Assembly: GCA_041584155.1 (NCBI GenBank)
Contig: JBFHEL010000305.1
Span: 1 to 5,154 of the forward strand
Source of the DNA: Saccharicrinis sp041584155
GTDB taxonomy: Bacteria > Bacteroidota > Bacteroidia > Bacteroidales > Marinilabiliaceae
Reading direction: 5' to 3'
Length of the DNA: 5,154 nt
Numbering within the stretch: the stretch's first letter is position 1; each line of letters opens with the position of its first letter. Positions 1 to 5,154 of this stretch are shown here, piece after piece. The position numbers were made by a program, and so were the translations under genes. The notes beneath the pieces are model-generated. The model did not search any database, was not told where the DNA came from, and was given only the letters and a program-made list of their open reading frames with translations.

Positions 1-117
1 TTTGTCTTCGTTGTTTAGTAATGCAGAAACTTGTTTTTTTGTTTCTTCATCATAATTTCCCGATAGCCATTGGTTTGCCTTCTCGGTTACCAATGTTAAA
101 ACATCTTGGTTTTCCAT
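1..117 (-). CDS. Phospho-sugar mutase (phosphoglucomutase/phosphomannomutase family), N-terminal fragment
   Basis: Partial gene: the first 39 codons are present and the rest lies beyond the left edge. The protein begins MENQDVLTLVTEKANQWLSG and continues with a Y-D-x-E-T-K stretch and an L-x-N-N-E-D-K stretch. From memory of the family, T-E-K-A-x-x-W-L, then Y-D-x-E-T, then an N-E-D motif is the usual opening of Bacteroidota alpha-D-phosphohexomutases, just before their conserved F-G-T-G-G-L-R-G segment, which is not reached here. The enzyme interconverts hexose 6-phosphates and 1-phosphates in the cytoplasm. It starts 22 nt after the rfbD stop on the same strand, so it is probably the last seen gene of the nucleotide-sugar operon and could supply glucose-1-phosphate to RfbA. 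The active-site serine and metal loop are outside the window, so glucose versus mannose specificity cannot be judged. Confidence 0.75.
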   Translation of the reverse strand, partial: MENQDVLTLVTEKANQWLSGNYDEETKKQVSALLNNEDK

Positions 118-139
118 TTTTATTTATTGTTTTTAAGTT

Positions 140-1018
140 TTAGTTTTTTGATGCCAGTATTTTTAGGCATTTTTCAAGACTTACTATCCAATATGGAATA
201 TTAAGTTTATAGGTGGTTTTAATTTTATTCTTATTGAGCACACTATAATATGGTCGTGGGGCTGCTGTTGGATATTCTATTGATTCAATAGGAGATACTT
301 TGCATTCTATTCCCATCATTTGATGTATGTTAAGTGTAAAATCGTACCAGCTGCATACTCCTTCATTGCTATAGTGATAGATACCCGGAATAAATGATTT
401 TACTTTGTTATCTATCTTTGTAATAATTGTTAATATTGATTCGGCCAGATCAACAGCATAGGTAGGGGTGCCTACCTGATCAGCAACAATGCGCAGCCGA
501 TCGCGTTCTTGTCCCAGCTTAATCATTGTTTTTACAAAATTATTTCCAAACTCAGAATATAGCCATGCAGTGCGTATAATTATAGACTTTGGTTGGTATT
601 CCATTAGGTATTTTTCGCCTAGCAGTTTGGTTTGTCCATAATGCGATTCAGGCACAGCAAAGTCAGTTTCGCGATAGGGCTTATAGGTTTTTCCGTCAAA
701 AACATAATCAGTAGATATATGAATAATCTTTACTTGATTTTCAGCAGCAGCAATGGCTATGTTTTTAACAGCTTCTGCATTTAACTCGCGTGCCATCGTT
801 TTTTCTTGTTCCGCTTTGTCCACAGCCGTATAAGCTGCGCAATTGATCAGATAGTCAAAAGAATTATAAGCTAAGAAATCTTTTAATTCTTCGAGGTTAC
901 AGATGTTTAATTCGTTTACATCGGTAAATACCAATTCTATATTTTTTAGGTCATTGGAAATTGACCGTATACATTGACCTAGCTGACCATTTCCACCAGT
1001 AACAAGTACTTTACTCAT
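140..1018 (-). CDS. rfbD: dTDP-4-dehydrorhamnose reductase (RfbD/RmlD)
   Basis: Cytoplasmic NAD(P)H-dependent reductase for the last step of dTDP-L-rhamnose synthesis, reducing dTDP-4-keto-L-rhamnose. The 292-residue product has the normal family length. It is an extended short-chain dehydrogenase: the Rossmann glycine motif GGNGQLG is at residues 8-14, NCAAYTAVDKAE at 59-70, STDYVFDG at 102-109, and the catalytic Y-x-x-x-K is YGQTK at 127-131, with Thr103 completing the triad. RTAWLYS at 149-155 and a D-Q-x-G-T-P-T motif near 205 are also typical of RmlD. The frame stays open 27 codons further upstream, to an ATG at 1099, but that would overlap the rfbC 3' end; the start at 1018 puts the methionine three residues before the first Rossmann beta-strand, as in the family. 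The gene follows rfbC after 10 nt and precedes the mutase gene by 22 nt. Confidence 0.95.
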   Translation of the reverse strand: MSKVLVTGGNGQLGQCIRSISNDLKNIELVFTDVNELNICNLEELKDFLAYNSFDYLINCAAYTAVDKAEQEKTMARELNAEAVKNIAIAAAENQVKIIHISTDYVFDGKTYKPYRETDFAVPESHYGQTKLLGEKYLMEYQPKSIIIRTAWLYSEFGNNFVKTMIKLGQERDRLRIVADQVGTPTYAVDLAESILTIITKIDNKVKSFIPGIYHYSNEGVCSWYDFTLNIHQMMGIECKVSPIESIEYPTAAPRPYYSVLNKNKIKTTYKLNIPYWIVSLEKCLKILASKN

Positions 1019-1028
1019 TTTTAAATTA

Positions 1029-1577
1029 TTAAAAATTAAATTCAGCATCTTTAAACAAGGGGTGATGACTATCCTTATCCGATATAATCTCCTTCCCATT
1101 AGGTATTTGCCAGTTTATCTTTAATGCAGGGTCGTTGAACACAATGCCTCTTTCTGATTCTTTGTGGTAAAGCGCATCACATTTATATGAAAAGAGAACT
1201 TCTTGGCTTAAAACTGAAAATCCATGGGCAAACCCTTTGGGTATCATTAATTGTAATCCATTGTCTTCGGATAATTCAATACTGAAACTTTTACCAAAAG
1301 TAGGGGATTCTTTTCGTAAATCCACAACAGCATCAATAATCTTTCCTTTAATAACCTGAACAAGTTTAGCCTGTGCGTGGGGTGCAAGTTGATAATGCAA
1401 GCCTCTGATTACACCATATTGTGAACAAGAAAGATTGTCTTGTACAAACTGGTTTAGAATACCATGCTCCATATACCGTACCTGGTTATATGATTCAAGA
1501 AAAAATCCTCTGGAATCAGTAAGTTTATTTGGCTGTATTATGAGTAAATCGGCAATGGAGGTTGGTGTAACTATCAT
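1029..1577 (-). CDS. rfbC: dTDP-4-dehydrorhamnose 3,5-epimerase (RfbC/RmlC)
   Basis: Cytoplasmic cupin-fold epimerase that converts dTDP-4-keto-6-deoxy-D-glucose to dTDP-4-keto-L-rhamnose, the substrate of RfbD encoded just downstream. The 182 residues match the usual length. Visible motifs are DSRGFFLESYN at 21-31 (substrate-binding Arg23, Phe26 and Glu28 region), RGLHYQ at 58-63 with the catalytic His61, Lys71 in KLVQV, PKGFAHGF at 113-120 with the conserved His118, Tyr131 in the Y-K-C-D motif where the family has its catalytic tyrosine, NDP at 148-150, and S-D-K-D at 166-169, whose last Asp corresponds to the partner of the catalytic His. All key residues are present, so it should be active. 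The start at 1577 gives the standard N-terminus. It lies 41 nt after rfbA, in a gap that holds a possible -7 element, and 10 nt before rfbD. Confidence 0.96.
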   Translation of the reverse strand: MIVTPTSIADLLIIQPNKLTDSRGFFLESYNQVRYMEHGILNQFVQDNLSCSQYGVIRGLHYQLAPHAQAKLVQVIKGKIIDAVVDLRKESPTFGKSFSIELSEDNGLQLMIPKGFAHGFSVLSQEVLFSYKCDALYHKESERGIVFNDPALKINWQIPNGKEIISDKDSHHPLFKDAEFNF

Positions 1578-1607
1578 TTAAAACAGGTTATTTATTATTA
1601 AAGATCG

Positions 1608-1615
1608 CAAAAATA
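1608..1615 (-). promoter_or_regulatory. Possible -7 promoter element before rfbC
   Basis: Read on the minus strand this is TATTTTTG followed by C, matching the Bacteroidota primary sigma factor -7 consensus TAnnTTTG. It lies in the 41-nt rfbA-rfbC gap, overlapping none of the rfbC coding sequence, and would start transcription about 25 nt before the rfbC start. No convincing TTTG-like -33 element is seen at 17-23 nt upstream, which would be inside the rfbA 3' end. It may be an internal promoter for rfbC-rfbD, or chance in AT-rich DNA. Confidence 0.3.
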
Positions 1616-1618
1616 TAA

Positions 1619-2491
1619 TTATTTGGCAATTCTTTTCAGGTATGCACCATATTCATTTTTTGCCAAAGGCTTAGCTAATTCCAAAAGCTGCTCTTTATTA
1701 ATGTATCCTTTATTGAAGGCAATCTCCTCTAAACAGGCCACCATTAATCCCTGCCGGTGTTCTATTGTGGCAATAAAATTTGAAGCCTCGAGCATGCTAT
1801 CATGAGTGCCTGTATCAAGCCAGGCCATTCCCCTGCCCATTAAATTTACTCTCAACCTATTTTTATTTAAAAATAATTTGTTCAGGTCAGTGATTTCTAA
1901 TTCGCCTCTTTTTGAGGGTTTTAAGGATTTGGCTTTTTCTATAACACTATTGTCGTAAAAATAGAGTCCTGTAACGGCATAATTCGATTTAGGCTGACTT
2001 GGTTTTTCTTCAATGCTGATTACATTATTTTCCTTATCAAATTCAGCCACACCATATCTTTCAGGATCGGTCACGTAGTAACCAAATACGGTGGCTCCCT
2101 GATTTGTTTCTACTGTTTTGGTAAGTACTTTAGAGAAATCATAACCGAAAAATATATTATCGCCAAGGATTAGGCATACATTATCATTGCCAATAAATTT
2201 TTCTCCTATTAGAAAGGCTTGTGCCAACCCATCAGGGCTGGGTTGTTCAGCATAGCTTAAAGAAAGCCCCAGTTGTTTTCCATCGCCAAACAGGTTTTTA
2301 TATAAAGGCAAGTCATGAGGGGTGGATATAATCAAGATCTCCTGGATTCCTGCAAGCATTAATACCGACAGTGGATAATAGATCATGGGTTTGTTATAAA
2401 CCGGAATGATTTGTTTTGAAATGCTTTGTGTGATAGGGTATAATCTGGTGCCAGACCCACCGGCCAAAATGATGCCTTTGTATTTTGCCAT
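1619..2491 (-). CDS. rfbA: Glucose-1-phosphate thymidylyltransferase (RfbA/RmlA)
   Basis: Catalyses dTTP + glucose-1-phosphate to dTDP-glucose + diphosphate, the first committed step to dTDP-L-rhamnose, in the cytoplasm. The 290-residue length is typical of the homotetrameric RmlA enzymes. The nucleotidyltransferase signature GIILAGGSGTRLYPIT is at 6-21 with Arg16, and Lys26 follows in SKQIIPVYNKPMIYYPLS. Gln83, Asp87 and Gly88 lie in the base-binding stretch EQPSPDGLAQAF. Asp111 in LGDNIFFG and Asp226 in WLDTGTHDS are the expected magnesium ligands. EEKP at 161-164 and RGELEITDLN at 195-204 are the sugar-binding region and a family hallmark. No key residue is missing. The gene lies between ugd (99 nt upstream) and rfbC (41 nt downstream). 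The expected partner dehydratase gene rfbB is not next to it. Confidence 0.97.
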   Translation of the reverse strand: MAKYKGIILAGGSGTRLYPITQSISKQIIPVYNKPMIYYPLSVLMLAGIQEILIISTPHDLPLYKNLFGDGKQLGLSLSYAEQPSPDGLAQAFLIGEKFIGNDNVCLILGDNIFFGYDFSKVLTKTVETNQGATVFGYYVTDPERYGVAEFDKENNVISIEEKPSQPKSNYAVTGLYFYDNSVIEKAKSLKPSKRGELEITDLNKLFLNKNRLRVNLMGRGMAWLDTGTHDSMLEASNFIATIEHRQGLMVACLEEIAFNKGYINKEQLLELAKPLAKNEYGAYLKRIAK

Positions 2492-2528
2492 GATAGTGAA
2501 GTTTAGAAATGGGTTAAGAATGCGTATT

Positions 2529-2536
2529 CAAAGTTA
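2529..2536 (-). promoter_or_regulatory. Possible -7 promoter element before rfbA
   Basis: On the minus strand this reads TAACTTTG, a match to the Bacteroidota -7 consensus TAnnTTTG, in the 99-nt ugd-rfbA gap. It would give a leader of about 30 nt before the rfbA start. There is no clear -33 TTTG at the expected distance, so this is a weak call. The gap contains no credible small gene. A 4-bp inverted repeat (TCCG at 2554-2557, CGGA at 2568-2571) is too short, and lacks the T-run needed, to call a terminator. Confidence 0.25.
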
Positions 2537-2590
2537 GGATGAAATATTAGCCATCCGATTTAATTACCGGACGACTAAAAAATAGCTTGT

Positions 2591-3919
2591 TTATGGATGC
2601 ATGGCAGCTCTACCAATACTATAATAAGAAAATCCGTTTTCAACTATTTCAGTAGGATCATAAATATTACGTCCGTCAAAAATAATTTTGTTGCTTAACA
2701 ATTTCTCAATCACCTTAAAATTCGGTATCCGGAATTCGGGCCATTCGGTTATTACTACAAGCGCATCTGCATCGATTAATACTTCATACGGATCCTTGCC
2801 ATATTCAATGGAGTCTCCTACTATTCTTTTAGCTTCATCCATAGCTACCGGGTCATAGGCTTTTATTTTGGCTCCTAACTTTGTTAACTCTTCAATTAAA
2901 ACCAACGAAGGGGCTTCACGCATATCATCTGTTTTAGGTTTAAAGGAAAGACCCCACAGTGCAAAAGTTAGTTTATCCAGATTGTAACCAAATTGGTCTG
3001 TTATTTTTTTTACCAGTACATGTTTCTGGTCGTTGTTAACATCTTCTACGGCTTGCAGTAATCTTAATTTGTATGCATTATTATCGGCTGTTTTAATAAT
3101 GGCTTTTACATCTTTTGGAAAACATGAACCACCGTAACCGGCTCCTGCATAAATAAATTTGTCGCCTATTCTACTGTCCGAACCTATTCCTTTTCTTACA
3201 GAAGTAATATCAGCACCAACAATTTCGCAAAGATTGGCCATGTCGTTCATAAAGCTGATTTTAGTGGCAAGCATGGCGTTGGCGGCATACTTGGTCATTT
3301 CTGCTGAAGGAATATCCATAAAAATGATCGGATGCCCATTTAAGAGGAAGGGCTTATACAACCTGCTCATTGTTTTTTCAGCTTTATCCGATTCTGTTCC
3401 TATGATAATCCGGTCTGGTTTTAAAAAGTCTTGTATGGCATTCCCTTCTTTTAAAAATTCGGGGTTCGAAGCCACATCAAAATCAATTTCCACGCCCCTC
3501 TTTTCCAGTTCATCGGTTACTGCTGCTTTTACTTTTTGTGCCGTACCAATAGGAACGGTACTTTTGGTCACTACAACAGTATAATGATTCATGTGTCTTC
3601 CTATTTGGCGGGCAACCTCTAAAACATATTTAAGGTCTGCACTTCCGTCTTCATCAGGAGGAGTCCCTACAGCTATAAAAACTATATCAGTTTGATCCAG
3701 TGATTCCTTCAGGCTGCTTGTGAAAAATAACCTTCCTTTCTCCATATTATCATGAACCATAGTTTCTAAGCCGGGTTCATAAATTGGGATGATACCACTT
3801 TTTAAGTCGTCTATTTTTTTCTGATCAATATCAACACAAGTAACATTGACCCCAACATCAGCAAAGCATGTTCCGGAAACAAGTCCAACATATCCGGTTC
3901 CAACAATAGATATCTTCAT
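2591..3919 (-). CDS. ugd: UDP-glucose 6-dehydrogenase
   Basis: Oxidises UDP-glucose to UDP-glucuronate in two NAD+-dependent steps in the cytoplasm, feeding uronic-acid-containing surface polysaccharides or UDP-xylose-type sugars. The 442-residue length is normal. The N-terminal Rossmann domain has GTGYVGLVSG at 7-16 and Asp30, which would bind the NAD ribose. Then come IYEPGL at 46-51, VGTPPDEDGSADL at 84-96, KSTVPIGT at 119-126 and SNPEFLKEGNAIQDF at 151-165 with Glu154. The central helix carries Lys210 and Asn214, and GYGGSCFPKD at 261-270 holds the catalytic Cys266. The C-terminal UDP-binding domain contains GLSFKPKTDDMREAPS at 323-338. These motifs separate it from UDP-ManNAc dehydrogenases (WecC/TuaD-like paralogues cannot be fully excluded on motifs alone). 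It is the first gene of the minus-strand group, with the 452-nt divergent region upstream. Confidence 0.95.
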   Translation of the reverse strand: MKISIVGTGYVGLVSGTCFADVGVNVTCVDIDQKKIDDLKSGIIPIYEPGLETMVHDNMEKGRLFFTSSLKESLDQTDIVFIAVGTPPDEDGSADLKYVLEVARQIGRHMNHYTVVVTKSTVPIGTAQKVKAAVTDELEKRGVEIDFDVASNPEFLKEGNAIQDFLKPDRIIIGTESDKAEKTMSRLYKPFLLNGHPIIFMDIPSAEMTKYAANAMLATKISFMNDMANLCEIVGADITSVRKGIGSDSRIGDKFIYAGAGYGGSCFPKDVKAIIKTADNNAYKLRLLQAVEDVNNDQKHVLVKKITDQFGYNLDKLTFALWGLSFKPKTDDMREAPSLVLIEELTKLGAKIKAYDPVAMDEAKRIVGDSIEYGKDPYEVLIDADALVVITEWPEFRIPNFKVIEKLLSNKIIFDGRNIYDPTEIVENGFSYYSIGRAAMHP

Positions 3920-3977
3920 GTATTTAAAGTTTTTATTTTTAAGCTATATCTTCTAGTTAATTATACATTATAGTATT

Positions 3978-4007
3978 CAAATGTAAAGAAATTTGGCAAG
4001 TAATAAA
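3978..4007 (-). promoter_or_regulatory. Probable promoter of the ugd-rfbA-rfbC-rfbD group
   Basis: On the minus strand TACATTTG (3978-3985) fits the Bacteroidota -7 consensus TAnnTTTG. TTTA (4004-4007) lies 18 nt upstream and is one base off the TTTG -33 consensus. The predicted start of transcription, near 3970, leaves a leader of about 50 nt before the ugd start at 3919. Position, orientation and spacing fit, but the call rests on two short AT-rich words. Confidence 0.4.
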
Positions 4008-4100
4008 TGACTTCGTTTTTATATTGTACCATTGTTTTTTCTTCTTTAAAATAAATGATGACTGAATTTGTTGAGATTCAGATAGATTAGTCGCTAAAAT

Positions 4101-4329
4101 AAATTAATATCAAATTATGTATTATGTTTTAAACTTTCATGTTCTTTTAGCTCGGATAGTTAAAAGCTTATGATGGGTCATTTACATTGTTTTGTAATTA
4201 TTTAAAAGGGAGTAGGGATTTTAATAATATTTATTGTTATACCGTATTAATTGTTAATGTTCTGTTATTTAAATTAATATGTGGTAATTTTTGTAAGAAA
4301 CAAATGGTATTTTGAAATAAAATTAATAT
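4101..4329. repeat. Three dispersed copies of AAATTAATAT
   Basis: The 10-bp word AAATTAATAT occurs exactly at 4101-4110, 4271-4280 and 4320-4329, in the same orientation, upstream of the plus-strand beta-barrel gene. Its core ATTAAT is self-complementary. The distances between copy starts are 170 and 49 nt. Base composition favours such words, so these may be chance, but they could also be binding sites for a regulator or nucleoid protein. Confidence 0.3.
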
Positions 4330-4371
4330 TATTGTAAAATAAAATATAGTTTATAACATTAATTTATTATT

Positions 4372-4998
4372 ATGAAACAAGTTCTAACTTCTGTTTTATT
4401 ATTCTGTTTTATGTTGAGTGGTAATGCTCAGGATATTTTAACCAAATTAAATAATAGTCAAAGGCATAAGGGTTTTTATTTGTCGATGGCTTTAGGGCCA
4501 ACCTATTCAAGTGTAAATGTAAAATCGGATGATTACGAAACTGTGAAATACACGGGTATTGGGGGCTTATTTGATTTTAAAATAGGGGGGAATGTGGGAG
4601 AAGATTTACTTTTACATGCCAGTTTAATTAGTAATGGAATGGTTGGTCCAGAGGTTAGTTATGGTTATGAAAGCTATAATAGTTCAAGTGATTTAGCTAT
4701 TTCTCACGGTTTGCTTGGAATAGGTCTTACGAATTACTCATCTTCGAATGTGCTGGTTTCGGGATCAGTTGGCATGGGACGTTTTTCCTATGAATATGAA
4801 GATGAAAATAGTGTTTCGGATTGGGGTTTTGGGGCTCAGTTTAAAGTAGGAAAAGAGTGGTGGGTTTCCAGACAGCTGGGTATGGGTGTTGCCCTTAGTT
4901 TTAATTACTTAGGCGTAAAAAACAAGCCTTTTAATGATTATGAAGAACAAATTAATAGTTATAATTTAGGTGTTGTTTTTAATGTAACATTAAATTAA
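4372..4998 (+). CDS. Predicted secreted outer-membrane beta-barrel protein, function unknown
   Basis: A 208-residue protein I cannot assign to a named gene. Residues 1-19 form a signal peptide: a lysine at position 2, a hydrophobic core (VLTSVLLFCFML) and a G-N-A-Q end, with cleavage likely after Ala19. There is no lipobox: Cys12 sits inside the core. The mature part alternates hydrophobic/aromatic and polar residues in about eight stretches (roughly 34-46, 59-73, 77-88, 107-121, 126-141, 149-162, 168-182, 194-207) separated by short D/N/S/G-rich turns, as expected of a small eight-stranded outer-membrane barrel. It ends in a strand, GVVFNVTLN. The segment GKEWWVS (160-166) followed by LGMGVALSFNYLGVK resembles, from memory, uncharacterised beta-barrel proteins found in several phyla. 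It is the first plus-strand gene after the divergent region and has no visible link to the sugar genes. The start is the only ATG giving a complete signal peptide; no Shine-Dalgarno sequence is visible. Confidence 0.75.
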   Translation: MKQVLTSVLLFCFMLSGNAQDILTKLNNSQRHKGFYLSMALGPTYSSVNVKSDDYETVKYTGIGGLFDFKIGGNVGEDLLLHASLISNGMVGPEVSYGYESYNSSSDLAISHGLLGIGLTNYSSSNVLVSGSVGMGRFSYEYEDENSVSDWGFGAQFKVGKEWWVSRQLGMGVALSFNYLGVKNKPFNDYEEQINSYNLGVVFNVTLN

Positions 4999-5014
4999 AA
5001 TTTTAACGTTGATT

Positions 5015-5048
5015 ATTGGTGATTTTCAATTAATTATTAGTACTTTTG
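5015..5048 (+). promoter_or_regulatory. Bacteroidota-type promoter for the gene starting at 5100
   Basis: TACTTTTG at 5041-5048, followed by C, is a full match to the -7 consensus TAnnTTTG. ATTG at 5015-5018 lies 22 nt upstream and resembles the TTTG -33 element. Transcription would begin near 5055, giving a leader of about 45 nt before the ATG at 5100. This is the best promoter match in the window. It suggests the 3' gene is transcribed on its own and not only by read-through from the beta-barrel gene. Confidence 0.55.
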
Positions 5049-5099
5049 CACCTGTTTTTAAAATATAATGTCTAACTACTAGTAATTGATTGATTTACA

Positions 5100-5154
5100 A
5101 TGAGTGAAGTAAATGAAAATGCACAGGAAGTAAATGAAACTCCTGAAGTAAAAA
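5100..5154 (+). CDS. Unidentified gene with acidic N-terminus, 5' fragment
   Basis: Eighteen codons from ATG at 5100 to the right edge, reading MSEVNENAQEVNETPEVK. The segment is rich in Glu, Asn and Val and contains the unit E-V-N-E twice, encoded by an exact 13-bp DNA repeat (GAAGTAAATGAAA at 5106-5118 and 5127-5139). It shows no signal peptide, so the product is probably cytoplasmic, and the acidic stretch looks like a disordered leader ahead of a folded domain. Acidic leaders of this kind occur in several unrelated Bacteroidota proteins, so no family is assigned. It is treated as a real gene because a good promoter lies about 50 nt upstream and the frame is open to the window end. Confidence 0.55.
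   Translation, partial: MSEVNENAQEVNETPEVK

Larger units (their letters stand above)
3920..4371. other. Divergent AT-rich intergenic region without a recognised gene
   Basis: These 452 nt separate the divergent ugd and beta-barrel genes. I see no frame of useful length with family character, no tRNA, and no GC-rich stem followed by a T-run. The ugd side holds a -7-like element at 3978-3985. The word AAATTAATAT occurs three times (4101-4110, 4271-4280, 4320-4329), all towards the plus-strand gene. The stretch around 4140-4180 is somewhat less AT-rich than its flanks but shows no known signature. The plus-strand gene has no clean TAnnTTTG element: the nearest is TATTTTG at 4308-4314, one base short. 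The region is longer than needed for two simple promoters, so it may hold operator sites or a small RNA, neither of which can be shown from the sequence. Confidence 0.5.

Noticed and set aside
1019..1099. In-frame upstream extension of rfbD to an ATG at 1099, which would give 319 residues.
   Set aside because: It would overlap the end of rfbC by 71 nt, and the extra 27 residues have no place before the Rossmann strand of RmlD proteins; the start at 1018 fits the family.
1623..1805. Plus-strand open frame of 60 codons antisense to the rfbA 3' end.
   Set aside because: It is a shadow of rfbA, with no promoter or family features.
2554..2571. Inverted repeat TCCG/CGGA between ugd and rfbA, as an intrinsic terminator.
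   Set aside because: The stem is only 4 bp with a 10-nt loop, and no T-run follows on the minus strand.
3159..3584. Plus-strand open frame of 141 codons antisense to ugd.
   Set aside because: It lies wholly inside a well-supported gene, has no recognisable domain, and is explained by codon bias of the opposite strand.
4145..4170. tRNA D-arm-like stretch (TTAGCTCGGATAGTTAAAAGC).
   Set aside because: No anticodon stem, no GTTCGA-type T arm and no acceptor pairing follow, so it is a chance resemblance.
4561..4590. G5 (4561-4565) and G6 (4585-4590) tracts in the beta-barrel gene, as possible phase-variation tracts.
   Set aside because: They are shorter than tracts usually prone to slippage, both lie in an intact frame, and they encode glycine-rich strand ends.
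4995..5006. Perfect 12-bp palindrome TTAAAATTTTAA across the stop of the beta-barrel gene, as a terminator.
   Set aside because: It is entirely A/T, with no loop and no GC stem, so it would not form a stable terminator hairpin.
5068..5082. Four-codon upstream frame (ATG TCT AAC TAC TAG) in the leader of the 3' gene.
   Set aside because: It is too short to distinguish from chance, and no attenuation hairpin or regulatory codon run accompanies it.

Overview
The window is AT-rich and compact and looks like chromosomal DNA of a member of the Bacteroidota. Three things point there: TAnnTTTG-type -7 promoter elements with A/T-rich leaders and no clear Shine-Dalgarno sequences, a secreted beta-barrel protein whose signal peptide ends in an N-A-Q motif, and a phospho-sugar mutase N-terminus of the kind common in that phylum. 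The class or genus cannot be fixed from this sequence.

Left part (1-3919, minus strand): five genes in one direction, read right to left as ugd, rfbA, rfbC, rfbD and the first 39 codons of a phosphoglucomutase/phosphomannomutase-like gene that runs off the left edge. Gaps are 99, 41, 10 and 22 nt, so this is probably one operon, perhaps with internal promoters before rfbA and rfbC. The genes make nucleotide-sugar precursors for surface polysaccharide. The mutase can supply glucose-1-phosphate, RfbA turns it into dTDP-glucose, RfbC and RfbD carry out the last two steps to dTDP-L-rhamnose, and Ugd makes UDP-glucuronate as a separate branch. The dTDP-glucose 4,6-dehydratase (rfbB), which acts between RfbA and RfbC, is not present in the window.

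Middle (3920-4371): a 452-nt, very AT-rich divergent intergenic region without a credible gene. It holds a likely ugd promoter on the minus strand and three copies of a 10-bp AT-rich word towards the plus-strand gene.

Right part (4372-5154, plus strand): a 208-residue signal-peptide-bearing protein predicted to form an eight-stranded outer-membrane beta-barrel of unknown function, then a good Bacteroidota-type promoter and the first 18 codons of an unidentified gene with an acidic N-terminus. I saw no mobile element, CRISPR array, tRNA, rRNA or clear intrinsic terminator. Most of the window is conventional; the least explained parts are the beta-barrel protein and the intergenic region before it.
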